Assembly (NCBI GenBank): GCA_013286495.1
Contig: JABDFQ010000009.1
Location: 1-61,712, forward strand
Source of the DNA: Gammaproteobacteria bacterium
GTDB lineage: Bacteria > Pseudomonadota > Gammaproteobacteria > DSM-16500
DNA: 61,712 nt
Direction of reading: 5' to 3'
In this document: positions 50,364 through 57,869 of the stretch, one piece after another
How the letters are laid out: every line of letters begins with the position of its first letter
Numbering within the stretch: the stretch's first letter is position 1
The notes under the pieces: model-generated
Seen by the model: the letters and a program-made list of their open reading frames with translations, nothing else
What the model was told of the DNA's origin: nothing
The model's database searches: none
Program-made: the position numbers and the translations under genes

Positions 50364-51503
50364 TCAAAACATCTGCGGATAGAACTTTATCAACGATGCT
50401 TTTATTAAAGGATCAATAATAAAATATTCACCGTTTTTATATTTGCTCACATAATCTTGTTCATCCAGCAGTTTTAATGACTTGGTGATCGCAGCACTCG
50501 TTACCTTGAATTTTCCCAGACTATATTTACTGGTTAACTTATCGGAAACCCCATGTGCAATAGCGATCAGGATTTTTTTTTGTGATGTGTTTAATGATTC
50601 CAGGTCTTTTGCAATTTTGGATTCTTCCTGCAATATGTAATCATCCCACGCCGTTCTGACAGTTTTGATTGTAGGTAATTTTTCTCCTGAATTTGTCCAT
50701 ACCTTGTCGCATAAAACATTCATGTAATAGGGATGTCGTTCGGTTAATTTGAAAATCTCGTCCGTTACGGCTTTATCCAGACTTTTCTTCCATGTTTTTT
50801 TGGCGACTTTATCAAGATAGGCAATATAATCTTTCTCATGGATTCTATCGATGGAAATGCGATCACATAACATATAAAGAGGACTGGAACGATTATCAAA
50901 CATGTTTGCGAGGATATGTCGATTACTGCCAGAAAAAATAAAGTGAAGATATTCACTTTCCTGGGCGACATGACGAATGGCGCCTTCTATTCCTGAAGCA
51001 TGTGCAAGCACGCCGATTTCCTGAAACTCATCAATAAAAAAAACGGCCTTTTTATTTTTTTTGGCGAGAACATTTTCCAGCATTTGCAATGCTTCCATAA
51101 TGATGCTGGCTGAATCTCCATCTTTTTCAGGGATCAATTCAATGCTCACACCATCTGTTCCTACAATCCAGCGTGATTTCAAATCTTTTATATAACTTCT
51201 GATGAAACCTACTACTTGTTCGGGAACAGTATTGATTCTGGTCAATAAATTTTTGATGCCTTTTAATATTTGCTCTTCTATTGTTTTGCTGTTTACAGCA
51301 ACAAAAAGATCAACACGTTCATAAGATATATCCATTTCTTCGAGACCGCATAATACGAGGCTTGATTTACCATAACGACGTGGTGCAATAACAAGCGTAT
51401 GCCGATTTTTTTCAGTATTGTTAATTAGCTGTTTTCTTTCCTGAACACGGTTGCAAAACGCTTCGCCTTTTGCAATTCCAAGCGGAAAATAATTGGTACG
51501 CAT
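50364..51503 (-). CDS. Archaeal-type P-loop ATPase (ATPase_2-like) with C-terminal winged helix
   Basis: 379 residues. Walker A APRRYGKSSLVL (residues about 40-52), Walker B AVFFIDEFQEIG, sensor-like HFIFSGSNRHIL. The C-terminal part KKILIAIAHGVSDKLTSKYSLGKFKVTSAAITKSLKLLDEQDYV is a winged helix followed by the tail. The family (ATPases of the archaeal MJ-type) is usually stand-alone and of unknown role; some are linked to mobile or defence loci. AGGA precedes ATG 51503, and three tandem palindromes (51524-51567) lie immediately upstream. Confidence 0.8.
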   Translation of the reverse strand: MRTNYFPLGIAKGEAFCNRVQERKQLINNTEKNRHTLVIAPRRYGKSSLVLCGLEEMDISYERVDLFVAVNSKTIEEQILKGIKNLLTRINTVPEQVVGFIRSYIKDLKSRWIVGTDGVSIELIPEKDGDSASIIMEALQMLENVLAKKNKKAVFFIDEFQEIGVLAHASGIEGAIRHVAQESEYLHFIFSGSNRHILANMFDNRSSPLYMLCDRISIDRIHEKDYIAYLDKVAKKTWKKSLDKAVTDEIFKLTERHPYYMNVLCDKVWTNSGEKLPTIKTVRTAWDDYILQEESKIAKDLESLNTSQKKILIAIAHGVSDKLTSKYSLGKFKVTSAAITKSLKLLDEQDYVSKYKNGEYFIIDPLIKASLIKFYPQMF

Positions 51504-51523
51504 ATTGTGTATTCCTGTTCAAC

Positions 51524-51567
51524 TTACCATTCGGTAACTTACCAAATGGTAACTTACCAACTGGTAA
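51524..51567. promoter_or_regulatory. Three tandem 14-bp palindromes, 15-bp period (operator array)
   Basis: TTACC-NNNN-GGTAA occurs at 51524-51537, 51539-51552 and 51554-51567 (centres ATTC, AAAT, AACT), each separated by one C. It lies 21-64 bases before the ATPase start, where a promoter would be. The exact 15-bp period is unlike a coding constraint and fits cooperative repressor binding. Confidence 0.85.
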
Positions 51568-51662
51568 GTTGTCAATTTCATGAATCCACTGGTATTCATT
51601 ATCTGCCTGTGCTTTAATCCTGCGTCAAAATTAGCAAGACTGCTGTTCAAGAGGAAGCAATT

Positions 51663-51986
51663 ATGCAAGTACGAGAATTTGTCATTACTACCCACGAACT
51701 CAATGATTTAATGCGTAAAACCAGGGATTTTCAATTAGTTGATGTGCGCACAGCTGACAAGCATGCTGCATTTAATATCGGCGGCAAACATATTCCCGTC
51801 GCTGAATTATCCGATCGTATCAATGAGCTCAATCCCGAGCATCTAGTGGTAACTTACTGCACTTCCGGTGGCAATAGCATGCGTGCCTTGCAATTATTGC
51901 TGGCGTGCGGCTTCAAAAACGTCAAATCACTCGATGGCGGCATGACTGCCTGGCAAGCTGATTTTCGCCAATCGGCGAATGATTAG
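51663..51986 (+). CDS. Single-domain rhodanese
   Basis: Sulfurtransferase-fold protein, 107 residues. LVDVRTADKHAAFNIGGKHIP and active-loop YCTSGGNSMRA with catalytic Cys, then GFKNVKSLDGGMTAW. GAGGA precedes ATG. Function not further defined; neighbours give no clue. Divergent from the ATPase gene. Confidence 0.85.
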   Translation: MQVREFVITTHELNDLMRKTRDFQLVDVRTADKHAAFNIGGKHIPVAELSDRINELNPEHLVVTYCTSGGNSMRALQLLLACGFKNVKSLDGGMTAWQADFRQSAND

Positions 51987-52025
51987 TGTTTTAATACTTC
52001 AGTATCTCATTGTTTTTAAACAAAT

Positions 52026-52075
52026 TTGACAAAAACCACTTCATCAACCATAATTTATACGTGTTTAACACGTAT
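52026..52075 (+). promoter_or_regulatory. Promoter and palindromic operator of the mazEF-like pair
   Basis: TTGACA at 52026-52031, 17-base spacer, CATAAT at 52049-52054. ATACGTGT-TTA-ACACGTAT at 52057-52075 is a perfect dyad covering the expected transcription start, 17 bases before the ATG. Confidence 0.75.
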
Positions 52076-52091
52076 ATTGTTGGGGGCGATT

Positions 52092-52322
52092 ATGCATAAG
52101 AAACTTACCATTACAATTGATGAAAAAGTTTATAAAGGTCTCTATGCCACTATTGGCGAAGGCAAAATTAGTCAATTTATTGAAAATTTAGTAAAGCCGC
52201 ATGTGTTACATCAGGATTTGGCTGCGGCTTATCAAGAAATGGCTTCAGATGAAGAAAGAGAACATGAAGCAGAAATTTTTAGTGAAGGGGTCATAGGAGA
52301 TTTGAACGATGCGGAGAGGTGA
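52092..52322 (+). CDS. MazE-like antitoxin
   Basis: 76 residues from ATG 52092 (GGGGCG ahead); the longer frame from 52026 covers the promoter and is false. KKLTITIDEKVYKGLYATIGEGKISQFIENLV suggests a ribbon-helix-helix half rather than an AbrB fold. The acidic tail (EMASDEEREHEAEIFSEG) would contact the toxin. It overlaps the toxin by 14 bases. Confidence 0.72.
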   Translation: MHKKLTITIDEKVYKGLYATIGEGKISQFIENLVKPHVLHQDLAAAYQEMASDEEREHEAEIFSEGVIGDLNDAER

Positions 52323-52629
52323 GGTGTGGTGGATTGATTGTAATCCTTCAGTTGGTGGCGAAACTCAAAAAATAAGACCGGCAATTATTGTGAGTAATGA
52401 TGCTGCAAATAAATCATTAAATCGAGTACAAGTAGTGCCAACTACTAGCAATACTGCTAAATGTTTCCCTTGCGAAGCATATGTCGAAGTCGATGGAAAA
52501 ATCAGTAAAGCAATGGCAGATCAAATAGCAACTGTTAGCAAGCTTCGACTTAAAACAAAAATTGGAAATATATCCGAAGAAAATTTATTAGATATAGAGC
52601 GCGCTATCAAAATACAGCTTGATTTATGA
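52309..52629 (+). CDS. MazF/PemK-type mRNA interferase toxin
   Basis: 106 residues. RRGEVWWIDCNPSVGGETQKIRPAIIVSND is the N-terminal PemK/MazF core, VQVVPTTSN and KAMADQIATVSKLRL are the other core strands with conserved Arg/Thr. Ribonuclease activity is expected from the family. Second gene of a promoter-operator-controlled pair. Confidence 0.87.
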   Translation: MRRGEVWWIDCNPSVGGETQKIRPAIIVSNDAANKSLNRVQVVPTTSNTAKCFPCEAYVEVDGKISKAMADQIATVSKLRLKTKIGNISEENLLDIERAIKIQLDL

Positions 52630-52655
52630 TTCAAAAATAAAATTATAAAATAAAA

Positions 52656-52697
52656 ATCGGCTGGTTAGTGAGGAGATGAATATTCACGCCAGCCGAT
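52656..52697 (-). terminator. Intrinsic terminator for the 52-aa ORF
   Basis: ATCGGCTGG (52656-52664) pairs with CCAGCCGAT (52689-52697), with further GTG/CAC pairs. On the minus strand the stem is followed by ATTTTTATTTT, a good T-tract. It lies 58 bases past the stop of the small gene. Confidence 0.75.
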
Positions 52698-52754
52698 GCG
52701 CCTGGTAGACATTAAATTTCACATGTATCACGGATGATTAACGGAACATTGAAC

Positions 52755-52913
52755 CTAGCGCTGTTTCTTGTCGTGATCTCTTTGCATATATTGATTGTGT
52801 GCTTCCATATCGTAACTACTCCTGATGAGATTGTTGTACTGTTTGCGATTTAAATTATGTCGCGAGCGGTGACGATGATGTCTATTGCGAATTTTTTGTG
52901 GATTGCGATTCAT
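52755..52913 (-). CDS. Short His/Arg/Asn-rich protein, 52 residues
   Basis: Encodes MNRNPQKIRNRHHRHRSRHN plus LNRKQYNNLIRSSYDMEAHN QYMQRDHDKKQR (shown in pieces). GGAGG stands at good spacing before the ATG, TATAAT is at 52959-52954 on the minus strand, and an intrinsic terminator follows, so it looks like a real transcription unit. Strongly basic; RNA or DNA contact is possible. No family recognised. A second ATG at 52808 would give only the last 17 residues. Confidence 0.55.
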   Translation of the reverse strand: MNRNPQKIRNRHHRHRSRHNLNRKQYNNLIRSSYDMEAHNQYMQRDHDKKQR

Positions 52914-53092
52914 AACTTCCTCCCTATTTTTATATTAAATTTTACATTAACAAATTATAGATTGGTGTTTGAACGTTCGTTTGTCATGTTAGCACTGATG
53001 AAAATAAATTGAAAGTTTTTGCGGGAAATAAAAATTAAATTATTTTTTGTAGTTTTATTTTGCAATTGTGAATTTAAAAAAAATATTTTTAC

Positions 53093-54130
53093 TCACACAC
53101 CATATTGCAACCACACTGGCATAATATTTTGCAGATACTCCATGAATTTCCATAATCCCACACGATATTCCAGCGTGCCGTAGCGATCATGTCTTGCTTC
53201 AGGAAATGCAATACCAACACCAAATAATCCTGGCGCAATAATGCCGTTTTTATTGTTATATTCCAGTTTGTGCAAACCTGCGACAGAAATATGACGTGAT
53301 TGAAAACCTGTTGCATAAATTGCATGCGAGCAAGTGGGTAAAATATTTTTAATATTTTCAGGACTTGAAATAACACGTTGTAATTTTTCTGGTAACACGC
53401 CATCAATATTATTACGCGCCCATTCTGCTGTTTTACCTTTCAAGCCCGTATCATCAAATAAAATCCAGTCATCAAAATAAACTGCATAGCGCAATGGCTC
53501 GAGATAAAAATTTACAACTTTTTTGACATGACATTTTTCAAGTAATGTCTGAATTATAATAATCGCAGAATGTGATGATCCAAAAACTGCGACAGCATCA
53601 TCAGCATGACACAGGGCAGATAATTTTTCTGGATCGAGTGCAACGGATAAAGGAATTTCACTGGTATCAGCAAATGACAATGATTTTGGTTCCGCACCAG
53701 TTGCAAGAATAATATTTTTTGTCTGCAATGATTGTTTTTCCAGTTTGATATTCCAGAGACGATTGGATAATTCAAGATGAATGGCTTTGTCATGTAAAAC
53801 ATGCACGGACTGTTTTAATTTGTCTGTAATCCATTGTAAGGGTTCAGCTGCGAGTGATAATAAACAGGTTTCATCTGGATGTGTCTTGTGAATGGCAAAA
53901 TGTGCTGGCGCATCATCAAATTGAAAAGCTTTGCAAGCGGCATAAAAACGATGGAAAAGTTTTACACGCGTGTTGCTGGAAACGTGCCGCCATTTTGTGC
54001 CAAAATCGCCCACTTTAAATTCGGGATCAATCCATGCAATGGTTTGCGGATCAACACCATGATCAATCAGCTTGCCAACTGCTGCAATGCCTGCAGGACC
54101 TGCGCCAATCACTGCAAAATGGTAAGTCAT
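53093..54130 (-). CDS. FAD/NAD(P)-binding oxidoreductase
   Basis: 345 residues. FAVIGAGPAGIAAVGKLIDHG is the FAD loop, KNIILATGAEPKS the ATG motif, and VAVFGSSHSAIIIIQTLL the NAD(P) loop; SHAIYATGFQSR is the closing ATG/GD motif. It resembles pyridine-nucleotide-disulfide oxidoreductase/N-monooxygenase relatives, but no CxxC is seen, so not a disulfide reductase. ATG 54130 has GGGGAG upstream; the frame could open at 54232 without a site. Divergent from rdgC across the 281-bp palindrome. Confidence 0.78.
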   Translation of the reverse strand: MTYHFAVIGAGPAGIAAVGKLIDHGVDPQTIAWIDPEFKVGDFGTKWRHVSSNTRVKLFHRFYAACKAFQFDDAPAHFAIHKTHPDETCLLSLAAEPLQWITDKLKQSVHVLHDKAIHLELSNRLWNIKLEKQSLQTKNIILATGAEPKSLSFADTSEIPLSVALDPEKLSALCHADDAVAVFGSSHSAIIIIQTLLEKCHVKKVVNFYLEPLRYAVYFDDWILFDDTGLKGKTAEWARNNIDGVLPEKLQRVISSPENIKNILPTCSHAIYATGFQSRHISVAGLHKLEYNNKNGIIAPGLFGVGIAFPEARHDRYGTLEYRVGLWKFMEYLQNIMPVWLQYGV

Positions 54131-54238
54131 GTGTCTGCTCCCCGAAGTCGATTTATGGGCAAAATTGTAATGGATTTGCCTGAAAATAGATATCGCTTCA
54201 CGTGGAAAATCTGAGATACTATCGCGTTTCATTTGGGG

Positions 54239-54519
54239 TGAGTTTTATTTTGGGGAGTAGTCATCCTGAAAGTTCGTCATTGCGAGAAACGCCGTCATTG
54301 CGAGCGTTTTTCAGCGAAGCAATCCAAAAAAGTTGCTGGCAAGTGTTTAGGTATATTCGCAATGGCTCGTCGGCCTCCGGCCTCCTGCGCTTTATTTGCA
54401 AATATACCTAAACACTTGCCAGCAACTTTTTTGGATTGCTTCGCTGAAAAACGCTCGCAATGACGGCGTTTCTCGCAATGACGAACTTTCAGGATGACTA
54501 CTTCCCAAAATAAAACTCA
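54239..54519. repeat. 281-bp near-perfect palindrome (two 124-bp arms)
   Basis: Left arm 54239-54362 and right arm 54396-54519 are reverse complements with two mismatches. The 33-bp loop (54363-54395) is GC-rich. Each arm contains CGTCATTGCGAG twice and CGAAGCAATCC, a motif seen in dispersed repeats of several proteobacteria, and a GTCATCCTGA core. No ORF is inside. It fills most of the gap between two divergent genes. Confidence 0.93.
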
Positions 54520-54555
54520 TACCGAAAAGTGTCCAACTTATTCAAGGAAAAAACC

Positions 54556-55488
54556 ATGTGGTTCAAGCAAGTACAATTATTCAAATTATCGAAACATATT
54601 TCTTCCTCATCGCAGGATCTTGCCGATAAATTACAAACTTTTGAATTTACGCCTTGTCTGCCATCCATGCCGCACAGTGCTGGTTTTGTTGCACCGATCG
54701 AGGAAGAAGATGCACCTCTTGCTCGCGGTATTAATGGTTGCATCATGTTTTGTTTGCAACTGGAAGAAAAAATTCTGCCAGCGAGTGTCATTGCTCATAC
54801 CTTGAAAGAAAAAGTAAAGGAGATTGAAGCCCGTGATGCAAGAAAAATAAGACAAAAAGAAAAGTTAAGTTTGAAAGATGATGTTACGCATAATTTATTA
54901 CCGCGTGCATTTACCAAATTCACACGCATACATGCATACATTGATACACGTCATCAATGGTTAATCGTCAATACCGCGAGCCTTGCAAAAACAGAACTAT
55001 TTTTATCCCTGTGTAAAAAAGCCTTGCAGGATGATGATATTCAAATGATTGAAGTTATCAAGCCTTCATCATTATTAACACACTGGTTAAAAAGCAGGGA
55101 TTATCCCGCTATTTTTTCCATTGAAAAATTCTGTGTTTTGCAGGACATTGATCAGCAAACACGTGTTGTGCGCTGTCAGCAACAGGATTTATTTTCAGAT
55201 AGCATTCAGTCACTGGTAAAAGATGGTTGCGCTGCAATTCAAATGGCACTCACCTGGAATGACAAATTAACCTTCACATTATCCGAGGATTTTTGTTTAC
55301 GCAGTATTCGATTGGCAGAAGATGATCTTGCTGAAATTGATGATCAACTGGAAACGAAGCAACAAAAATTTGATGCTGATTTTTTGATGATGTCGGAATT
55401 GTATGCTGGTCTATTGCAGGATTTGCTGAATATTTTTACCAAATCAAATACGGATGAAACAAAAGCGAAATTAGCGCTGGTGGGATGA
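54556..55488 (+). CDS. rdgC: Recombination-associated protein RdgC
   Basis: Ring-shaped DNA-binding protein that limits RecA and RecFOR. 310 residues. N-terminus MWFKQVQLFKLSKHI and FEFTPCLPSMPHSAGFVAPIE match RdgC; LEEKILPASVIAHTLKEK, FTRIHAYIDTRHQWLIVNTAS and ALTWNDKLTFTLSEDFCLRSIRL follow in order. The ATG at 54556 has AAGGA; the frame could begin at 54529. Its promoter region overlaps the right arm of the palindrome. Confidence 0.93.
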   Translation: MWFKQVQLFKLSKHISSSSQDLADKLQTFEFTPCLPSMPHSAGFVAPIEEEDAPLARGINGCIMFCLQLEEKILPASVIAHTLKEKVKEIEARDARKIRQKEKLSLKDDVTHNLLPRAFTKFTRIHAYIDTRHQWLIVNTASLAKTELFLSLCKKALQDDDIQMIEVIKPSSLLTHWLKSRDYPAIFSIEKFCVLQDIDQQTRVVRCQQQDLFSDSIQSLVKDGCAAIQMALTWNDKLTFTLSEDFCLRSIRLAEDDLAEIDDQLETKQQKFDADFLMMSELYAGLLQDLLNIFTKSNTDETKAKLALVG

Positions 55489-55507
55489 TTATATCAAGGA
55501 GATAACC

Positions 55508-56974
55508 ATGGTTTACGAAGTTAAACAATTCATTGATGGAAAAGCCGTATCCTCATCACAAAGAACACTCAGTTTATATAATCCTGCAACCGGTGCTATC
55601 ACTGGTAAAGTGAACGTTGCAGATAAACAAACGGTTGATCAGGCAGTTGCTGCTGCAAAAAAAGCCTTTCCAGCCTGGGCAGCAACCACTCCACCGCAAC
55701 GTGCAAAAATATTATTTCGATTTAAACAATTACTCGATGAGCATCGTGATGAATTAGTGAAACTTGTCACACAGGAACACGGTAAAACGACTAGCGAAGC
55801 ACAAGGTTCCTTACAACGTGGTATGGATGTTGTCGATTTTACCTGTGGTATTCCGAATCATTTGAAATCTGCTTACACCAGTGATGTCGGAACGGGTGTC
55901 GATAGTTATTCTCTTTATCAACCATTAGGAGTGTGTGTTGGTATTACACCATTTAATTTCCCTGCCATGATTCCATTGTGGATGTTTCCGATGGCAATTG
56001 CTTGTGGCAATACATTTGTTTTGAAGCCATCGGAAAAAGATCCATCCTGCGCTTTGCGAATGGTCGAATTAGCTAAAGAAGCAGGCGTGCCAGATGGTGT
56101 GGTGAATCTCGTGAATGGTGACAAGGAAACGGTTGATGCATTGATTACGCATCCTGATGTAAAGGCTGTGAGTTTTGTTGGTTCATCGAACGTTGCGGAA
56201 TATGTTTATAACACAGCGATTGCGCATCATAAACGTGCGCAAGCTTTTGGTGGTGCAAAAAATCATTGTATTGTTATGCCGGATGCGAATCTTGATCAGA
56301 CAGCAAAATCGCTAGTTACAGCAGCTTATGATTGTGCAGGCGAACGTTGCATGGCAATTTCAGTAGTAGTGGCAGTTGGTGATGAAGTTGCTGATAAATT
56401 AATTCAAAAAATGAAACCATTAATTCAGCAATTAAAAATTGGTGCGGGTAATACGAAAGATGTGCAAATGGGGCCTTTGATTACTGAACAACATTTACAA
56501 AAAGTAAAATCCTATGTTGCAACAGGGAAGGAAGAAGGTGCCACATTAGTTATCGATGGCAGTCAATTTCAATCTGCGGATAATCCGCAAGGTTTTTTCA
56601 TGGGTGGATGTTTGTTTGATCATGTCACACCTGAGATGCGCATTTATCGTGAAGAAATTTTTGGTCCGGTATTATCAGTTGTGCGCGTACCTGATTTTCA
56701 AACAGCATTGCAATTAATTAATGATCATGAATATGGTAACGGCACGGCAATATTTACCAACGATGGACATACTGCAAAAACATTCGCAGATAAAGTGCAA
56801 GTCGGTATGGTGGGTGTCAATGTTTCTGTTCCCGTTCCGGTTGCGTATCACAGTTTTGGTGGCTGGAAACGCTCAATATTTTCTGATATTGGCATGTATG
56901 GAAATGATGCCGTACGTTTTTATACCAAATTAAAAACGATCACACAGCGCTGGTTTCCCAAGGAGAAAATATGA
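55508..56974 (+). CDS. mmsA: Methylmalonate-semialdehyde dehydrogenase (CoA-acylating)
   Basis: Oxidises methylmalonate semialdehyde to propionyl-CoA in valine breakdown. 488 residues, normal length. FGVCV-type signature TPFNFPAMIPLWMFPMAIACGNTFVLKPSEKDPS, CAGERCMAIS with catalytic Cys, and EEIFGPVLSVVRV are all family-typical; the RGMDVVDFTCGIPNHLK stretch is specific to MmsA. AAGGAG precedes ATG. Four-base overlap with mmsB. Confidence 0.94.
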   Translation: MVYEVKQFIDGKAVSSSQRTLSLYNPATGAITGKVNVADKQTVDQAVAAAKKAFPAWAATTPPQRAKILFRFKQLLDEHRDELVKLVTQEHGKTTSEAQGSLQRGMDVVDFTCGIPNHLKSAYTSDVGTGVDSYSLYQPLGVCVGITPFNFPAMIPLWMFPMAIACGNTFVLKPSEKDPSCALRMVELAKEAGVPDGVVNLVNGDKETVDALITHPDVKAVSFVGSSNVAEYVYNTAIAHHKRAQAFGGAKNHCIVMPDANLDQTAKSLVTAAYDCAGERCMAISVVVAVGDEVADKLIQKMKPLIQQLKIGAGNTKDVQMGPLITEQHLQKVKSYVATGKEEGATLVIDGSQFQSADNPQGFFMGGCLFDHVTPEMRIYREEIFGPVLSVVRVPDFQTALQLINDHEYGNGTAIFTNDGHTAKTFADKVQVGMVGVNVSVPVPVAYHSFGGWKRSIFSDIGMYGNDAVRFYTKLKTITQRWFPKEKI

Positions 56975-57861
56975 AATTAGGATTTATTGGTCTGGGACAT
57001 ATGGGACATCCCATGATGCGGAATTTGCTAAAAGCAGGTTTTGCAGTGATGGTTTATGATGTGATGCCTGCTGCAATTGCATCGGCTACAAAAGATGGTG
57101 CGAGTGCGGCAGCTTCCATTGCAGAAATTGCAAAATATGCGGATATCATTTTTATTTCTGTGCAAACCGGTCAGCAAGTGACAGATATCTGTTTATCAGA
57201 ATCAGGTTTATTTGTGAATGTATCCGCTGGAAAATTAATTATCGATTGTTCTTCCATTGATATAGTTGCAACACGTGCATTGCATGCTGAAGCAGAAAAA
57301 AGAAAGATTGGCATGCTCGATGCGCCAGTATCCGGTGGAGTATCCGGTGCAGAAGCTGCGACGTTAACTTTTATGGTTGGTGGTAAGCAGGAAAATTTCG
57401 AACGTGCATTACCTATCCTGCAAAAAATGGGTAAAAAAATCGTGCATGCAGGAGAAGCTGGAAGTGGTCAGGCAGCAAAAATTTGCAATAACATGCTGCT
57501 GGGAATTTCGATGATTGGCACCTGTGAAGCGTTCGCGCTTGCTGAAAAATTGGGACTGGATGCGAAGAAATTTTTTGAGATTAGTTCCAATGCTTCTGGG
57601 CAATGCTGGTCGATGACATCTTATTGTCCTGTGCCAGATATCGTGCAAACCGCACCTTCCAATCGGGAATATGCACCTGGTTTCATGTCAAAAATGATGC
57701 TCAAGGATTTGCGACTTGCACAACATGCAGCCGAATCAGTGAATGCATCCATTCCTCTGGGAGCAGAAACAACAGCTTTATACGATTTATTTGTCAATCA
57801 GGGTGGAGGAGAAAAAGATTTTTCTGCTATCATCCAGTTCATTAAAGGTGAGGGTGAATAA
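56971..57861 (+). CDS. mmsB: 3-hydroxyisobutyrate dehydrogenase
   Basis: NAD-dependent beta-hydroxyacid dehydrogenase converting 3-hydroxyisobutyrate to methylmalonate semialdehyde. 296 residues. LGFIGLGHMGHPMMRNL is the NAD loop, DAPVSGGVSGAEAATLTFMVGG the substrate motif and GQAAKICNNMLLGISM contains the catalytic Lys. Preceded by the HIBCH-type hydrolase at 29541 in the pathway, though that gene is 26 kb away. Confidence 0.93.
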   Translation: MKLGFIGLGHMGHPMMRNLLKAGFAVMVYDVMPAAIASATKDGASAAASIAEIAKYADIIFISVQTGQQVTDICLSESGLFVNVSAGKLIIDCSSIDIVATRALHAEAEKRKIGMLDAPVSGGVSGAEAATLTFMVGGKQENFERALPILQKMGKKIVHAGEAGSGQAAKICNNMLLGISMIGTCEAFALAEKLGLDAKKFFEISSNASGQCWSMTSYCPVPDIVQTAPSNREYAPGFMSKMMLKDLRLAQHAAESVNASIPLGAETTALYDLFVNQGGGEKDFSAIIQFIKGEGE

Positions 57862-57869
57862 ATTAAACA

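Noticed and set aside
52026-52091. N-terminal extension of the MazE-like antitoxin
   Set aside because: It would translate the -35, -10 and operator sequences; ATG 52092 is better supported.
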